This document shows, in pieces, positions 34,741-43,081 of a stretch of 64,000 nucleotides of DNA. The notes beneath the pieces are model-generated. The model had not been told where the DNA came from. It saw only the letters and a program-made list of their open reading frames with translations, and made no database searches. A program made the translations under genes and the position numbers. Source of the stretch: JAUUSJ01 sp964439395 (GTDB lineage Bacteria; Bacillota; Clostridia; Lachnospirales; Lachnospiraceae); NCBI GenBank assembly GCA_964439395.1, contig CAYTNV010000018.1, positions 8,681-72,680 on the forward strand. The letters are read 5' to 3'. Every line of letters starts with the position of its first letter. The stretch's first letter is position 1.

Positions 34741-35733
34741 TTATGCCTTGAAAGCAGGTGTATCTGCTTGTGCATCTAATAATTCTTTTAATTCATCATC
34801 CAAGCGAAGTAAGGAAATAGAAAATCCTTCCATCTCAAGAGATGTCATATACTCGCCAACTAATGTCTTATAAACTTTGATTCCTTTTTCTGCTAATACA
34901 TCTGCAACTCTATTATTCACAATGAAGAGCTCCATCAAAGGAGTAGCTCCACAGCCGTTGATCATAACTGCAACTTCACTATCTGTATAATCGATATCTG
35001 CCAAGATTTTCTCCATCAACTGATCAACAATATCATCTGCTGACTCAAGAGCTTTCTTCTCCACACCTGGCTCACCGTGGATACCAATACCGATTTCCAT
35101 CTCATCATCTGCAATCTCAAATCCAGGAGTTCCCGCTGCAGGAACGATACAAGGTTTGATAGCCATACCCATTGTGCGAACATTATCGATAACTTTTTGA
35201 GCAACTGCCTGTACTTCATCTAAAGATGCACCTGTCTCAGCCTTAGCACCAGCAATCTTATGTACAAATACTGTACCAGCAACGCCGCGGCGTCCGATTG
35301 TATATAAACTATCTTGAACAGCTACGTCATCATTCGTGACAACCTGTTTCACTTTGATTCCGTCCATGGATTCAGCCATCTCAGCTGCCATCTCAAAGTT
35401 CATAACGTCACCTGTATAGTTTTTAATAACCATAAGAACACCCGCATCTGTAGCGATAGCTTTGATTCCTTCGTAAATCTGGTCTGGAGTAGGAGATGTA
35501 AATACAGCGCCTGCCACAGCAGCATCAAGCATACCTTTTCCTACAAAGCCACCATGTGCTGGCTCATGTCCACTTCCGCCACCGCTAATAAGAGCTACTT
35601 TACCTTCTTTTTTTTCTGCTCTTACTACTACATTACCACAGTCTAGCTTTTTCACATATTGAGGATAAGCCTTTACCATACCCATTATCATCTGATCTTC
35701 AACCTGCTCTACACCGTTAATAATCTTCTTCAT
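34741..35733 (-). CDS. dhaK: Dihydroxyacetone kinase substrate-binding subunit
   Basis: 330 residues. VALISGGGSGHEPAHGGFVGKGML is the dihydroxyacetone-binding segment, and the substrate-linking histidine is in IGIHGEPGVEK. MINGCGATPLMELFIV lies near the end. DhaK binds dihydroxyacetone covalently as a hemiaminal and it is phosphorylated by DhaL. First gene of a PTS-dependent kinase operon for glycerol or dihydroxyacetone use. Upstream region has an inverted repeat at 35793-35823. Confidence 0.96.
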   Translation of the reverse strand: MKKIINGVEQVEDQMIMGMVKAYPQYVKKLDCGNVVVRAEKKEGKVALISGGGSGHEPAHGGFVGKGMLDAAVAGAVFTSPTPDQIYEGIKAIATDAGVLMVIKNYTGDVMNFEMAAEMAESMDGIKVKQVVTNDDVAVQDSLYTIGRRGVAGTVFVHKIAGAKAETGASLDEVQAVAQKVIDNVRTMGMAIKPCIVPAAGTPGFEIADDEMEIGIGIHGEPGVEKKALESADDIVDQLMEKILADIDYTDSEVAVMINGCGATPLMELFIVNNRVADVLAEKGIKVYKTLVGEYMTSLEMEGFSISLLRLDDELKELLDAQADTPAFKA

Positions 35734-36212
35734 CTGAAAACCCTCCTAAATACATAATAGCATGTCGTTTTCGAAATCCAGTCACATATCTTATATTCTA
35801 TGCCATGCTACCTCATAGAATATAGAATTTTATCTGAAACTTTATTCCCCTTTGAGCATTCCTAATTTAGGTCATTTCATCATTATAATCAGTTTATATT
35901 GCCCAATAACGTATAATTGATTCTAAATAATTATTATGGATTTCTTACATTTTTGCTGATTTTATTGTATCATTTTTTAATATTTTGGTCAATCAGTTTG
36001 ATTATAAAAATATGCTCTATTAGGGAAATTTTTTGTAAACAATCTGAATTTAGGATATATTATTGTGAATTATTATTGATTTCGAAACGATTTGGGAATA
36101 AGTGATATAAAAAATCAAGATTTATTAAGTGGGAAAGAGTGCAGACAGACGCCAAAAAGAGTAATAGATATCTTCTCCAAAAACATACATAGAAATATTC
36201 GTTCATAACGAC
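35734..36212. other. AT-rich intergenic region upstream of dhaK
   Basis: About 480 bases without a convincing gene; short open frames lack ribosome binding sites. It includes the inverted repeat at 35793-35823 and ends at the rpsU terminator. Nothing else recognised. Confidence 0.4.
35793..35823. promoter_or_regulatory. Inverted repeat upstream of dhaK, possible operator
   Basis: ATATTCTATG (35793-35802) and CATAGAATAT (35814-35823) are perfect arms around 11 bases, 60 bases before the dhaK start. It could be a repressor site or a leader hairpin. No regulator gene is adjacent. Confidence 0.45.
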
Positions 36213-36240
36213 AAAAAGAAGGCTATCATTAGCCTTCTTT
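36213..36240 (-). terminator. Terminator after rpsU
   Basis: Minus-strand AGAAGGCT pairs with AGCCTTCT across a 6-base loop and continues in TTTTG. Located about 25 bases after the rpsU stop. Confidence 0.85.
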
Positions 36241-36264
36241 TCACTTTTTTTTAACCTTATCGGA

Positions 36265-36441
36265 TTATTTATATTTTCTTTTTCTTGCTGCTTCAGATTT
36301 TTTCTTACGTCTAACACTTGGTTTTTCGTAATGCTCTCTCTTGCGGATTTCCTGCTGAATTCCAGCCTTTGCACAGTTTCTCTTGAATCTGCGTAGAGCG
36401 CTATCTAAAGTCTCGTTCTCTTTAACGATTACGTTTGACAT
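36265..36441 (-). CDS. rpsU: 30S ribosomal protein S21
   Basis: 58 residues from the ATG at 36441, six bases after AGGTG; the GTG three codons upstream is not supported. MSNVIVKENETLDSALRRFK, then RNCAKAGIQQEIRKREHYEKP and a basic tail, as in all Firmicute S21 proteins. Has its own promoter (36522-36549) and terminator. Confidence 0.96.
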   Translation of the reverse strand: MSNVIVKENETLDSALRRFKRNCAKAGIQQEIRKREHYEKPSVRRKKKSEAARKRKYK

Positions 36442-36521
36442 ATTCCACACCTAACCTCCCTCCAGTTGCGAAATTGTGCCTAATCCAACTGTTCGGGTAT
36501 TATTTTTAAAGCACTATTTGT

Positions 36522-36549
36522 ATTATAGCATATTTTTTTGTTTCGTCAA
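36522..36549 (-). promoter_or_regulatory. Promoter of rpsU
   Basis: Minus-strand TTGACG (36549-36544), 16-base spacer, TATAAT (36527-36522), 80 bases before the start codon. Confidence 0.6.
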
Positions 36550-36682
36550 TATGATTTTTGTATTTTTCTGCTAATTTTTATAAAAGTCCCCCTCAAGCGG
36601 CAGTTCGAAAATAAGCTTATTCGTTTGTAGGACGCCGTTTTGGGGCACAATCCAAACGAGTGCGGAAAAATAATATAAAAAA

Positions 36683-39325
36683 CTAGTTTAATTGTCCCTC
36701 TAAGACGGAAACTGCCTTTAAAAGTGCTGCCTCAATACCGGCAGGGTTCTTTCCACCAGCCTGAGCCATATTTGGACGTCCACCGCCGCCGCCACCTACT
36801 AAGGAAGCAATTTCTTTAATTAATTTACCAGCATGAGCTCCAGCCTTCATCGCCTTATCGCCTGCTACTACAATTAAATTTACTTTTCCATCATTTTCAC
36901 ATGCAAGTACAAGCACACCGCCGTCTACCTGCTCCTTTAACTGGTCTGCCAAGTTGCGAAGTCCGCCTGCGTCTACATTTTCGGCCTTCATAGCGAGTAA
37001 TAACGTACCTTTTACATTCTTAATCTGGTCTTTAATATTGCCAAGTGAACTGCTTGCAAGCTTATTCTTTAATGACTCATTCTCACTCTTTACTTCCTTC
37101 ATCTCGGCAAGTAATTTCTCAATTCTATCTACAACCATAGTTGGCTGCGCCTTTAAAATTGCTGCGATAGACTCTAACTGCTTCTCCATTGTCTCATAGT
37201 ACTCAAATACACCGTCTGCTGTTAGAGCTTCAATTCTTCTGACACCAGCTGCAATACCAGATTCAGACACAATCTTGAATGCACGAATAACACCTGTATT
37301 TGTCACATGAGTACCACCACAAAGCTCCACAGAAAAATCGCCCATGCTTACAACACGTACAACATCACCGTATTTCTCTCCAAAAAGTGCCATAGCTCCT
37401 GTTTTCTTAGCCTCTTCCATAGACATATTCTCAATATTAACTGGAAGATTTCTGCTAATCTCTGCGTTTACGATGTCTTCTACCTTCTTAAGCTCCTCAT
37501 TTGTCATTGCGGAGAAATGTGTAAAGTCGAAGCGAAGTCTATTTTCATCTACGTAAGAACCAGATTGCTCTACATGAGTTCCAAGCACAAGGCGAAGCGC
37601 TTTTTGTAAAAGATGAGTCGCACTGTGATTTCTAGCTGTCTTTACTCTCTTATCCTCGTTTACTTTAAGAGTTACAATATCTCCGACTGCAATCATGCCT
37701 TTTTCCACTGTTCCGACATGTCCAATCTTTCCACCAAGCAATTTTATTGTATCTTTCACACGAAATACTGCATCTTTTACTTGAATCATACCATTATCTG
37801 CAACCTGTCCACCGCTTGTCGCATAGAAAGGTGTCTCTTCTACAAAGATTGTACCATTTTGACCATCTGTAAGAGCCTCCACAACTTCTGTCTCTGTTGT
37901 GAGCGCCAAAACTTTAGAATCTTTCTCTAAACAGTCATATCCGACGAATGTAGATGTGAGTGCTGGATCTAATTCCTCGTAAACAGTTGCATCTGCACCC
38001 ATATAGTTTGTCACTTTTCTCGCATTTCTAGCCTTCGTTCTTTGCTCTTCCATACAAGCTTTAAAGCCATCTAAATCTGCAGTATAGTCTTTTTCAGATA
38101 AGATTTCCTCTGTCAAATCTACAGGGAATCCGTACGTGTCATATAATTTAAATGTATCAGCGCCACTAAGTACTGTCTTTCCTTCTTTTCCAAGCTCCTC
38201 AATCATATCATTTAAGATAGAAAGTCCCTGGTCAAGAGTCTTGCTAAACTTATCTTCTTCCTGTGTGAGAACCTTCAAGATAAACTCCTTTTTCTCTTCT
38301 AATTCTGGATATCCGTCTTTAGACCCTGCAATCACTGTCTCACTTAAGTCTGCGAGGAACTTCCCTTCTATGCCTAACATTCTTCCATGTCTTGCTGCGC
38401 GGCGAATAAGACGACGAAGCACATATCCTCTTCCCTCATTAGATGGCATAATACCATCAGAAGTCATAAAGGTAGCAGAGCGAATATGGTCTGTAATAAG
38501 ACGGATAGAAACATCGTTTTTCTCGTCTTCTTTATATACCACACCTGCAATTTCACAAACTTTATCGCGAAGGCTCTTTACTGTATCAACATCAAAAATT
38601 GAATCTACATCCTGAACTGCCACTGCCAAACGTTCAAGTCCCATACCTGTATCAATATTTTTCTGTTCTAGTTCTGTATAATTGCCCTTTCCATCATTGT
38701 CAAACTGAGTAAATACATCGTTCCATACTTCCATATAGCGGTCGCAGTCGCATCCCACTGTACAGCCAGGCTCTCCACATCCGTATTTTTCTCCTCTATC
38801 ATAATAAACCTCTGAACATGGTCCGCAAGGTCCTGCACCGTGCTCCCAGAAGTTATCTCCCTTGCCAAAGCGGAAAATTCTCTCTGGTGCGATACCAATT
38901 TCTTTTTCCCAAATCTCAAATGCCTCATCATCATTTTCATAGACAGATGGATAGAGACGGTCTTTATCGAGTCCAACTACTTCTGTTAAAAACTCCCATG
39001 TCCAGTGAATTGCCTCTCTCTTAAAATAATCACCAAATGAGAAGTTACCAAGCATCTCAAAAAATGTACCATGTCTTGCAGTCTTACCTACATTTTCAAT
39101 ATCTCCTGTACGGATACATTTTTGACATGTTGTAACTCTCTTTCTAGGTGGAATTTCCTGTCCTGTAAAATATGGCTTAAGTGGTGCCATACCAGAGTTA
39201 ATTAATAATAAACTATTATCATTATGTGGAACTAAGGAAAAGCTCTTTAGTGCCAGATGCTCTTTGCTCTCAAAAAACTCTAGAAACATTTTTCTGAGTT
39301 CATTTACGCCGTATTTCTTTCCCAT
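36683..39325 (-). CDS. alaS: Alanyl-tRNA synthetase
   Basis: 880 residues from the ATG at 39325, with AGGAG 8 bases before it; the eight extra codons upstream contain that site. Class II core at 1-240 (HLALKSFSLVPHNDNSLLLINSGM in pieces, TTCQKCIRTGDIENVG). The tRNA-recognition region precedes the editing domain with HSATHLLQKALR and the zinc ligands in ELCGGTHVTNTG. The C-terminal DHHA1 domain carries a glycine run and RPNMAQAGG. Charges tRNA-Ala and edits Ser/Gly mischarging. Complete and of usual length. Confidence 0.97.
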   Translation of the reverse strand: MGKKYGVNELRKMFLEFFESKEHLALKSFSLVPHNDNSLLLINSGMAPLKPYFTGQEIPPRKRVTTCQKCIRTGDIENVGKTARHGTFFEMLGNFSFGDYFKREAIHWTWEFLTEVVGLDKDRLYPSVYENDDEAFEIWEKEIGIAPERIFRFGKGDNFWEHGAGPCGPCSEVYYDRGEKYGCGEPGCTVGCDCDRYMEVWNDVFTQFDNDGKGNYTELEQKNIDTGMGLERLAVAVQDVDSIFDVDTVKSLRDKVCEIAGVVYKEDEKNDVSIRLITDHIRSATFMTSDGIMPSNEGRGYVLRRLIRRAARHGRMLGIEGKFLADLSETVIAGSKDGYPELEEKKEFILKVLTQEEDKFSKTLDQGLSILNDMIEELGKEGKTVLSGADTFKLYDTYGFPVDLTEEILSEKDYTADLDGFKACMEEQRTKARNARKVTNYMGADATVYEELDPALTSTFVGYDCLEKDSKVLALTTETEVVEALTDGQNGTIFVEETPFYATSGGQVADNGMIQVKDAVFRVKDTIKLLGGKIGHVGTVEKGMIAVGDIVTLKVNEDKRVKTARNHSATHLLQKALRLVLGTHVEQSGSYVDENRLRFDFTHFSAMTNEELKKVEDIVNAEISRNLPVNIENMSMEEAKKTGAMALFGEKYGDVVRVVSMGDFSVELCGGTHVTNTGVIRAFKIVSESGIAAGVRRIEALTADGVFEYYETMEKQLESIAAILKAQPTMVVDRIEKLLAEMKEVKSENESLKNKLASSSLGNIKDQIKNVKGTLLLAMKAENVDAGGLRNLADQLKEQVDGGVLVLACENDGKVNLIVVAGDKAMKAGAHAGKLIKEIASLVGGGGGGRPNMAQAGGKNPAGIEAALLKAVSVLEGQLN

Positions 39326-39404
39326 TTTTCTTTCTCCTTTTTTACTCATTTTTATACCTTATAAAATTTCATCCACAAAGCTTATAAATCCCCATGGACA
39401 TAAC

Positions 39405-39441
39405 AAAAGAAAAGCGGAGCTTTTATTTTCCGCTTCTCTTT
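39405..39441 (-). terminator. Terminator after the 39-residue membrane peptide gene
   Basis: Minus-strand AGAAGCGGA pairs with TCCGCTTTTCT, followed by TTTTG, a few bases after the stop at 39448. Confidence 0.75.
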
Positions 39442-39447
39442 CATACA

Positions 39448-39567
39448 TTACGCCTCTTTTTTCCCTTTTTTATTATCGCTTAGCTTCTTACCTGCAAGAA
39501 CTCCTGCTACAGCAATTGCGATATAAAGGATATATTTTACTAAATATTCTACAAATGCAGCTCCCAT
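39448..39567 (-). CDS. 39-residue single-pass membrane peptide
   Basis: ATG at 39567 follows an excellent AAAGGAGG site with a 7-base gap, and its own terminator follows. The peptide starts MGAAFVEYLVKYILY, has one hydrophobic helix (residues 9-26, with IAIAVAGVLAG) and a Lys-rich tail ending KKGKKEA. No family recognised. Placed between mscL and alaS on the same strand. The strong signals at both ends make it a credible gene despite its size. Confidence 0.75.
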   Translation of the reverse strand: MGAAFVEYLVKYILYIAIAVAGVLAGKKLSDNKKGKKEA

Positions 39568-39821
39568 TAAAACGCCTCCTTTGTCTTGTTTATATCTAGT
39601 CTGTCCAAAATTTAAACCATTCAAATGATTTCTAAAAAAATATTGAATATTCTCAAATTCAAGACTCCACTGGCGATATTGCTTTTATTATAATATATTA
39701 TTTCAAAGACTGCAATACTTTTTAAACTCTCTTCACAGAAATCAATTTTTGTATTTTATAAAAAAGCTAGTTTTAAAACTATGGATACAGACACAAAACA
39801 TTTAGAAAAACTGATTTTAAT

Positions 39822-39857
39822 AAAAAAGACGGAAAGAAACTTCCTTTCCGCCTTTTT
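39822..39857 (-). terminator. Terminator after mscL
   Basis: Minus-strand GGCGGAAAG pairs with CTTTCCGTC around a 6-base loop and is followed by six T, directly after the mscL stop. Confidence 0.88.
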
Positions 39858-39858
39858 C

Positions 39859-40308
39859 CTATTCTCTTATTTCTGATGTACAATGTGGACAACGTGTTGC
39901 TTCTATAGCAATCTCAGATTTACAGAATGGGCAAATTTTTGTAACAGGTGCCTCTTCTTCATTCTTGCCAAGAGAAGCAATCTTATTAATAGATTTTACT
40001 AATGAGAAGATGACAAATGCCATAATCAAAAATTGAATGACTGCTGTAATAAAAGTACCATAATTTAAAGTAGCCGCTCCTACTGCCTGAGCTTCACTTA
40101 ATGTAGTATACTTTTGTCCATCCAATGAAATAAACCAGTTTGTAAAATCAATACCTCCAGTAATCATTGTGATTAATGGCATAATAATATCATTTACTAA
40201 AGAATTTACGATGGACTGGAATGCACCGCCGATGATAACACCGATTGCCAAGTCCATTACGTTACCACGCATAATAAATTCTTTAAACTCGCTAATAAAT
40301 CCTTTCAT
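39859..40308 (-). CDS. mscL: Large-conductance mechanosensitive channel with C-terminal zinc ribbon
   Basis: 149 residues from the ATG at 40308 (GGGGAG six bases upstream). EFKEFIMRGNVMDLAIGVIIGGAF is the N-terminal helix and TM1 of MscL. TM2 is FITAVIQFLIMAFVIFSLV. After the usual cytoplasmic helix the protein ends with a CPFC-x11-CPHC zinc-ribbon motif, which is not part of the classical 130-residue channel. Releases solutes on hypo-osmotic shock. The zinc ribbon could be a cytoplasmic assembly or sensing domain (inference). Confidence 0.94.
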   Translation of the reverse strand: MKGFISEFKEFIMRGNVMDLAIGVIIGGAFQSIVNSLVNDIIMPLITMITGGIDFTNWFISLDGQKYTTLSEAQAVGAATLNYGTFITAVIQFLIMAFVIFSLVKSINKIASLGKNEEEAPVTKICPFCKSEIAIEATRCPHCTSEIRE

Positions 40309-40582
40309 CCTTTTCTCCCCTTTCTTAAATATTAACAATATGTATTTGACAAAAAAAGACATCTTCTGAAATCCTTTTTTGCAATTCTATCATATCATCT
40401 ATATACTTTCAAGCAAAAAAGTAAAATATCTTGTAGGACTTTTTTTATTGAAAGAAGATTCAGAAAAATTTCTTTTTTCGTACAGTCTATGTTTTCTTTT
40501 GTTAGATGAAGTTTCAATGGATTGCTTTATCAATAATTCTCAGCAGCTGGTCTTGCACAACCATGTCATCTTATATCAAAAA
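40309..40582. other. Intergenic region upstream of mscL
   Basis: No gene recognised. A possible mscL promoter on the minus strand is TTGCTT, 17 bases, ATGATA near 40385-40415. The next 130 bases toward the his gene hold three successive terminator-like hairpins. Confidence 0.35.
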
Positions 40583-40620
40583 AGAGCCTTACAGCCTTAG
40601 AAACGAAAGACTTTCGGCTC
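40583..40620 (-). terminator. Third terminator-like hairpin after the his fusion gene
   Basis: Minus-strand GAGCC ... GGCTC, with an inner GAAAG/CTTTC stem, then TTTTTTG. Follows two other hairpins in tandem. Confidence 0.55.
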
Positions 40621-40625
40621 AATAA

Positions 40626-40658
40626 ATAAGAAAAAGCCGGCACGAATATGCCGGACTT
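40626..40658 (-). terminator. Second terminator after the his fusion gene
   Basis: Minus-strand GTCCGGCA pairs with TGCCGGC around TATTCG and is followed by TTTTTCTT, a standard rho-independent terminator. Confidence 0.85.
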
Positions 40659-40670
40659 TGTCTGCAGTCT

Positions 40671-40697
40671 AAAGAGAAAAAATTCTTTTTTCTCTTT
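40671..40697 (-). terminator. First hairpin after the his fusion gene
   Basis: Perfect 12-base stem AAAGAGAAAAAA / TTTTTTCTCTTT with a 3-base loop, 14 bases past the stop codon. AT-only apex; probably acts with the GC-rich hairpin next to it. Confidence 0.6.
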
Positions 40698-40710
40698 AAT
40701 ATTTCACGCT

Positions 40711-41970
40711 TTATCTTCTCTCTGATAATTCTTTTGTAATATCCTCCCAGCAAAGTCCCTGCTCTGCCATCAGTACCATCAAATGATATAGGAAATCAGA
40801 AATATCATATCGAATCTCATCATTATCATTCTTCGCCGCAATAATAATATCGGTACATTCTTCTCCTAATTTCTTCAATATCTTATCCAACCCCTTATCA
40901 AAGAGATAATCCGTGTAGGAACCTCTCGTTGGATTATCTTTTCTTTCTTTAATCATATTAAAAATATTTTCAAATACTGTGAGAGGATTTCTGTCATCGT
41001 ACTCTCTTCTCATAAGGTCTGTAAAGAAACAAGTTTTACTTCCTGTATGACAAGCAGCTCCAATCTGAGAAACTTCCGCTAAGATTGTATCCTTATCGCA
41101 GTCAATAGTCAAAGCCTTTACATACTGGAAATGTCCCGATGTCTCACCCTTTACCCAAAGCTGATTACGACTCCTGCTAAAATATGTCATCTTTCCAGTT
41201 TTAATTGTGAGTTCATAAGATTCTTTATTCATATATGCCATCATAAGCACTTCTTTCGTTTTATAATGCTGTACGATAACTGGGATTAATCCATCATCAT
41301 TTAATTTAAACTCATCAAAATTCAAATTACTCTTATATGTGGAAACCTCGATATGCTCCTTAGCAAGTTCCTGCTTAATATCCATAATATCCATTCTCTC
41401 AAGAGAATAAAGAGAAATAGACTCTGCATCTGTCATCTGAAGCATATCGGCAAGTTCTTTATAATCTGTACTATAGTTTGATACAATAACGGGAATATTG
41501 ACACACTCTCTAATCTCTCTTACCATCTCATTATAATTTGGAACTGCATTGTTATGAATTAAAAGTAATTCTCCCGCTCCAAGCATTTGAAGCTCTCTCG
41601 CCCACTCCACTGGCGTAGGATACGTAGATAAATCAATCGCCACAATAAGGCGGTCACTTCCAAAACGCTCCGCCACTTCTCTCACAAGGCTCTTATTAGC
41701 AATCGCCGCAGAGTTCATACAAACTTTATGTGCTCCTGCGTAAAGAATTCTCTTGACATCTTCCAGAGTACGGACACCACCGCAGGCAAGCAGAGGAATA
41801 TCCACCTGTCTTGTAATCTCTCGAATCTGTGCAATATTTGGCTCTCTCCCTTCTTTTGTGGCCTTACTATCAAAATACGCGATAGCATCTGCTCCGCTGT
41901 CATTATAGTAAAGTGCCGCCTCTACTGGATTGTCCAAATCTAAACATGGTATTACTTTTGTGAATTCCAT
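40711..41970 (-). CDS. hisIE: HisF-like / HisI / HisE fusion protein
   Basis: 419 residues from the ATG at 41970 (AGGAGG upstream). Residues 1-215 are a HisF-like TIM barrel (VIPCLDLDNPVEAALYYNDSGAD; LLACGGVRTLEDVKRIL; LIVAIDLST). It lacks the long loop after the first strand, where HisF carries its catalytic lysine. Residues about 225-320 are phosphoribosyl-AMP cyclohydrolase (QLWVKGETSGHFQYV; DCDKDTILAEV; GAACHTGSKTCFF). Residues 330-419 are phosphoribosyl-ATP pyrophosphatase (KKLGEECTDIIIAAKN). Together HisIE does steps 2 and 3 of histidine synthesis. The role of the barrel is unclear. Confidence 0.88.
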   Translation of the reverse strand: MEFTKVIPCLDLDNPVEAALYYNDSGADAIAYFDSKATKEGREPNIAQIREITRQVDIPLLACGGVRTLEDVKRILYAGAHKVCMNSAAIANKSLVREVAERFGSDRLIVAIDLSTYPTPVEWARELQMLGAGELLLIHNNAVPNYNEMVREIRECVNIPVIVSNYSTDYKELADMLQMTDAESISLYSLERMDIMDIKQELAKEHIEVSTYKSNLNFDEFKLNDDGLIPVIVQHYKTKEVLMMAYMNKESYELTIKTGKMTYFSRSRNQLWVKGETSGHFQYVKALTIDCDKDTILAEVSQIGAACHTGSKTCFFTDLMRREYDDRNPLTVFENIFNMIKERKDNPTRGSYTDYLFDKGLDKILKKLGEECTDIIIAAKNDNDEIRYDISDFLYHLMVLMAEQGLCWEDITKELSERR

Positions 41971-42180
41971 ACTCTTCCTCCTCATTTCTAAAAAATCAGT
42001 TGAGCTTTCTTTTTATTCTTTTCCTAAAAAGAAAATCTCATCCTGTTTGCATTCTTTCTAGTTACTTAATATATAAAAATATTATCAAGTGACAAGATAA
42101 ACCAAACTTGCTCACTTTAACTTAATATTTAACAAAATAAATTATATCGCCATAGCGGAATCTAAAAAATAATTTTCTTC

Positions 42181-42771
42181 CTAAATGGCTCCCTTTGTGG
42201 AAAGTACATCCTTAATCCTACTGTCGTAAGATGTCGCCTCATCTAAAGCCTTTGCAAATGCTTTATAAATAGCCTCAATAATATGATGCTGATTGCCTCC
42301 GCTAATGAGCTTAATATGTAAGTTCATCTGGGCTGTATAAGAAATCGCATAGAAAAATTCCTTTACCATCTCTGTGTCATAGTCTCCCACTCTCTCAGCT
42401 GTAAAATCTACATCGAATGAAAGATAAGGTCTACCCCCAAGGTCAATCGCACATAGAACTAACGTCTCATCCATCGGTAATAAAAAAGAGCCATAGCGCT
42501 TAATCGACTTTTTATCTCCGAGTGCCTCCTTAATCGCCGTTCCTAATACAATACCAGTATCTTCAATTGTATGATGGCAGTCCACATAGAGATCTCCCTC
42601 GGCCTGCACATCTAAATCAAAAAATCCATGCCTTGCAAAGCTGTTTAACATATGATCAAAAAATCCAATGCCTGTCTTTACGCTGCATTTTCCATCACCG
42701 TCTATACAAAGAGAAAGACGAATATCTGTTTCCTTTGTTTTTCTCTCAATTACTGCTGTTCTTTTTTCCAT
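42181..42771 (-). CDS. hisB: Imidazoleglycerol-phosphate dehydratase
   Basis: 196 residues. Metal-binding motifs are visible: GIGFFDHMLNSFARHGFFDL, DCHHTIEDTGIVLG, and the C-terminal GGNQHHIIEAIYKAFAKAL. Monofunctional dehydratase of normal length, making imidazole-acetol phosphate. Separated from hisD by 310 bases with a terminator (43034-43066), so it may form its own transcript with the HisIE fusion downstream. Confidence 0.96.
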   Translation of the reverse strand: MEKRTAVIERKTKETDIRLSLCIDGDGKCSVKTGIGFFDHMLNSFARHGFFDLDVQAEGDLYVDCHHTIEDTGIVLGTAIKEALGDKKSIKRYGSFLLPMDETLVLCAIDLGGRPYLSFDVDFTAERVGDYDTEMVKEFFYAISYTAQMNLHIKLISGGNQHHIIEAIYKAFAKALDEATSYDSRIKDVLSTKGAI

Positions 42772-43033
42772 AGAACTTTTCCTTTCTTTTCACTGTAGAG
42801 GCTTAACAAATATTTTATCAAAAAATCTGCCATCCCTATAAGTGATAGTATACAAAAAAACTTTCTATTTTTAAAGCTATTTTTTCATTTTTTCGTCATT
42901 TTGTTGAAAAATTTTGTTATTTCTTAGAATATCTAAAAAATTTAAAGAAGAGCTCCCACATTTTCCGCTCATCTTTCTTCGTAAAAATGAAAAACACGTT
43001 TCGTCTAATCCTATTTTTCATAGAAAAAATAAA
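42772..43033. other. Intergenic region between hisB and the hisD terminator
   Basis: AT-rich leader of hisB; no gene or strong consensus promoter identified. Confidence 0.35.
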
Positions 43034-43066
43034 ATTCCCAGTAAAGAAAACTCCTATCTGGGAACT
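43034..43066 (-). terminator. Terminator-like hairpin after hisD
   Basis: Minus-strand GTTCCCAG pairs with CTGGGAAT around a 16-base loop and is followed by TTTATTTTTT. It falls inside the histidine cluster, between hisD and hisB. Confidence 0.7.
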
Positions 43067-43081
43067 CTATTTTCATCAACT

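Noticed and set aside
38136..38615. Open frame of 159 codons on the plus strand
   Set aside because: It is fully antisense to alaS, has no ribosome binding site, and its composition mirrors the opposite strand.
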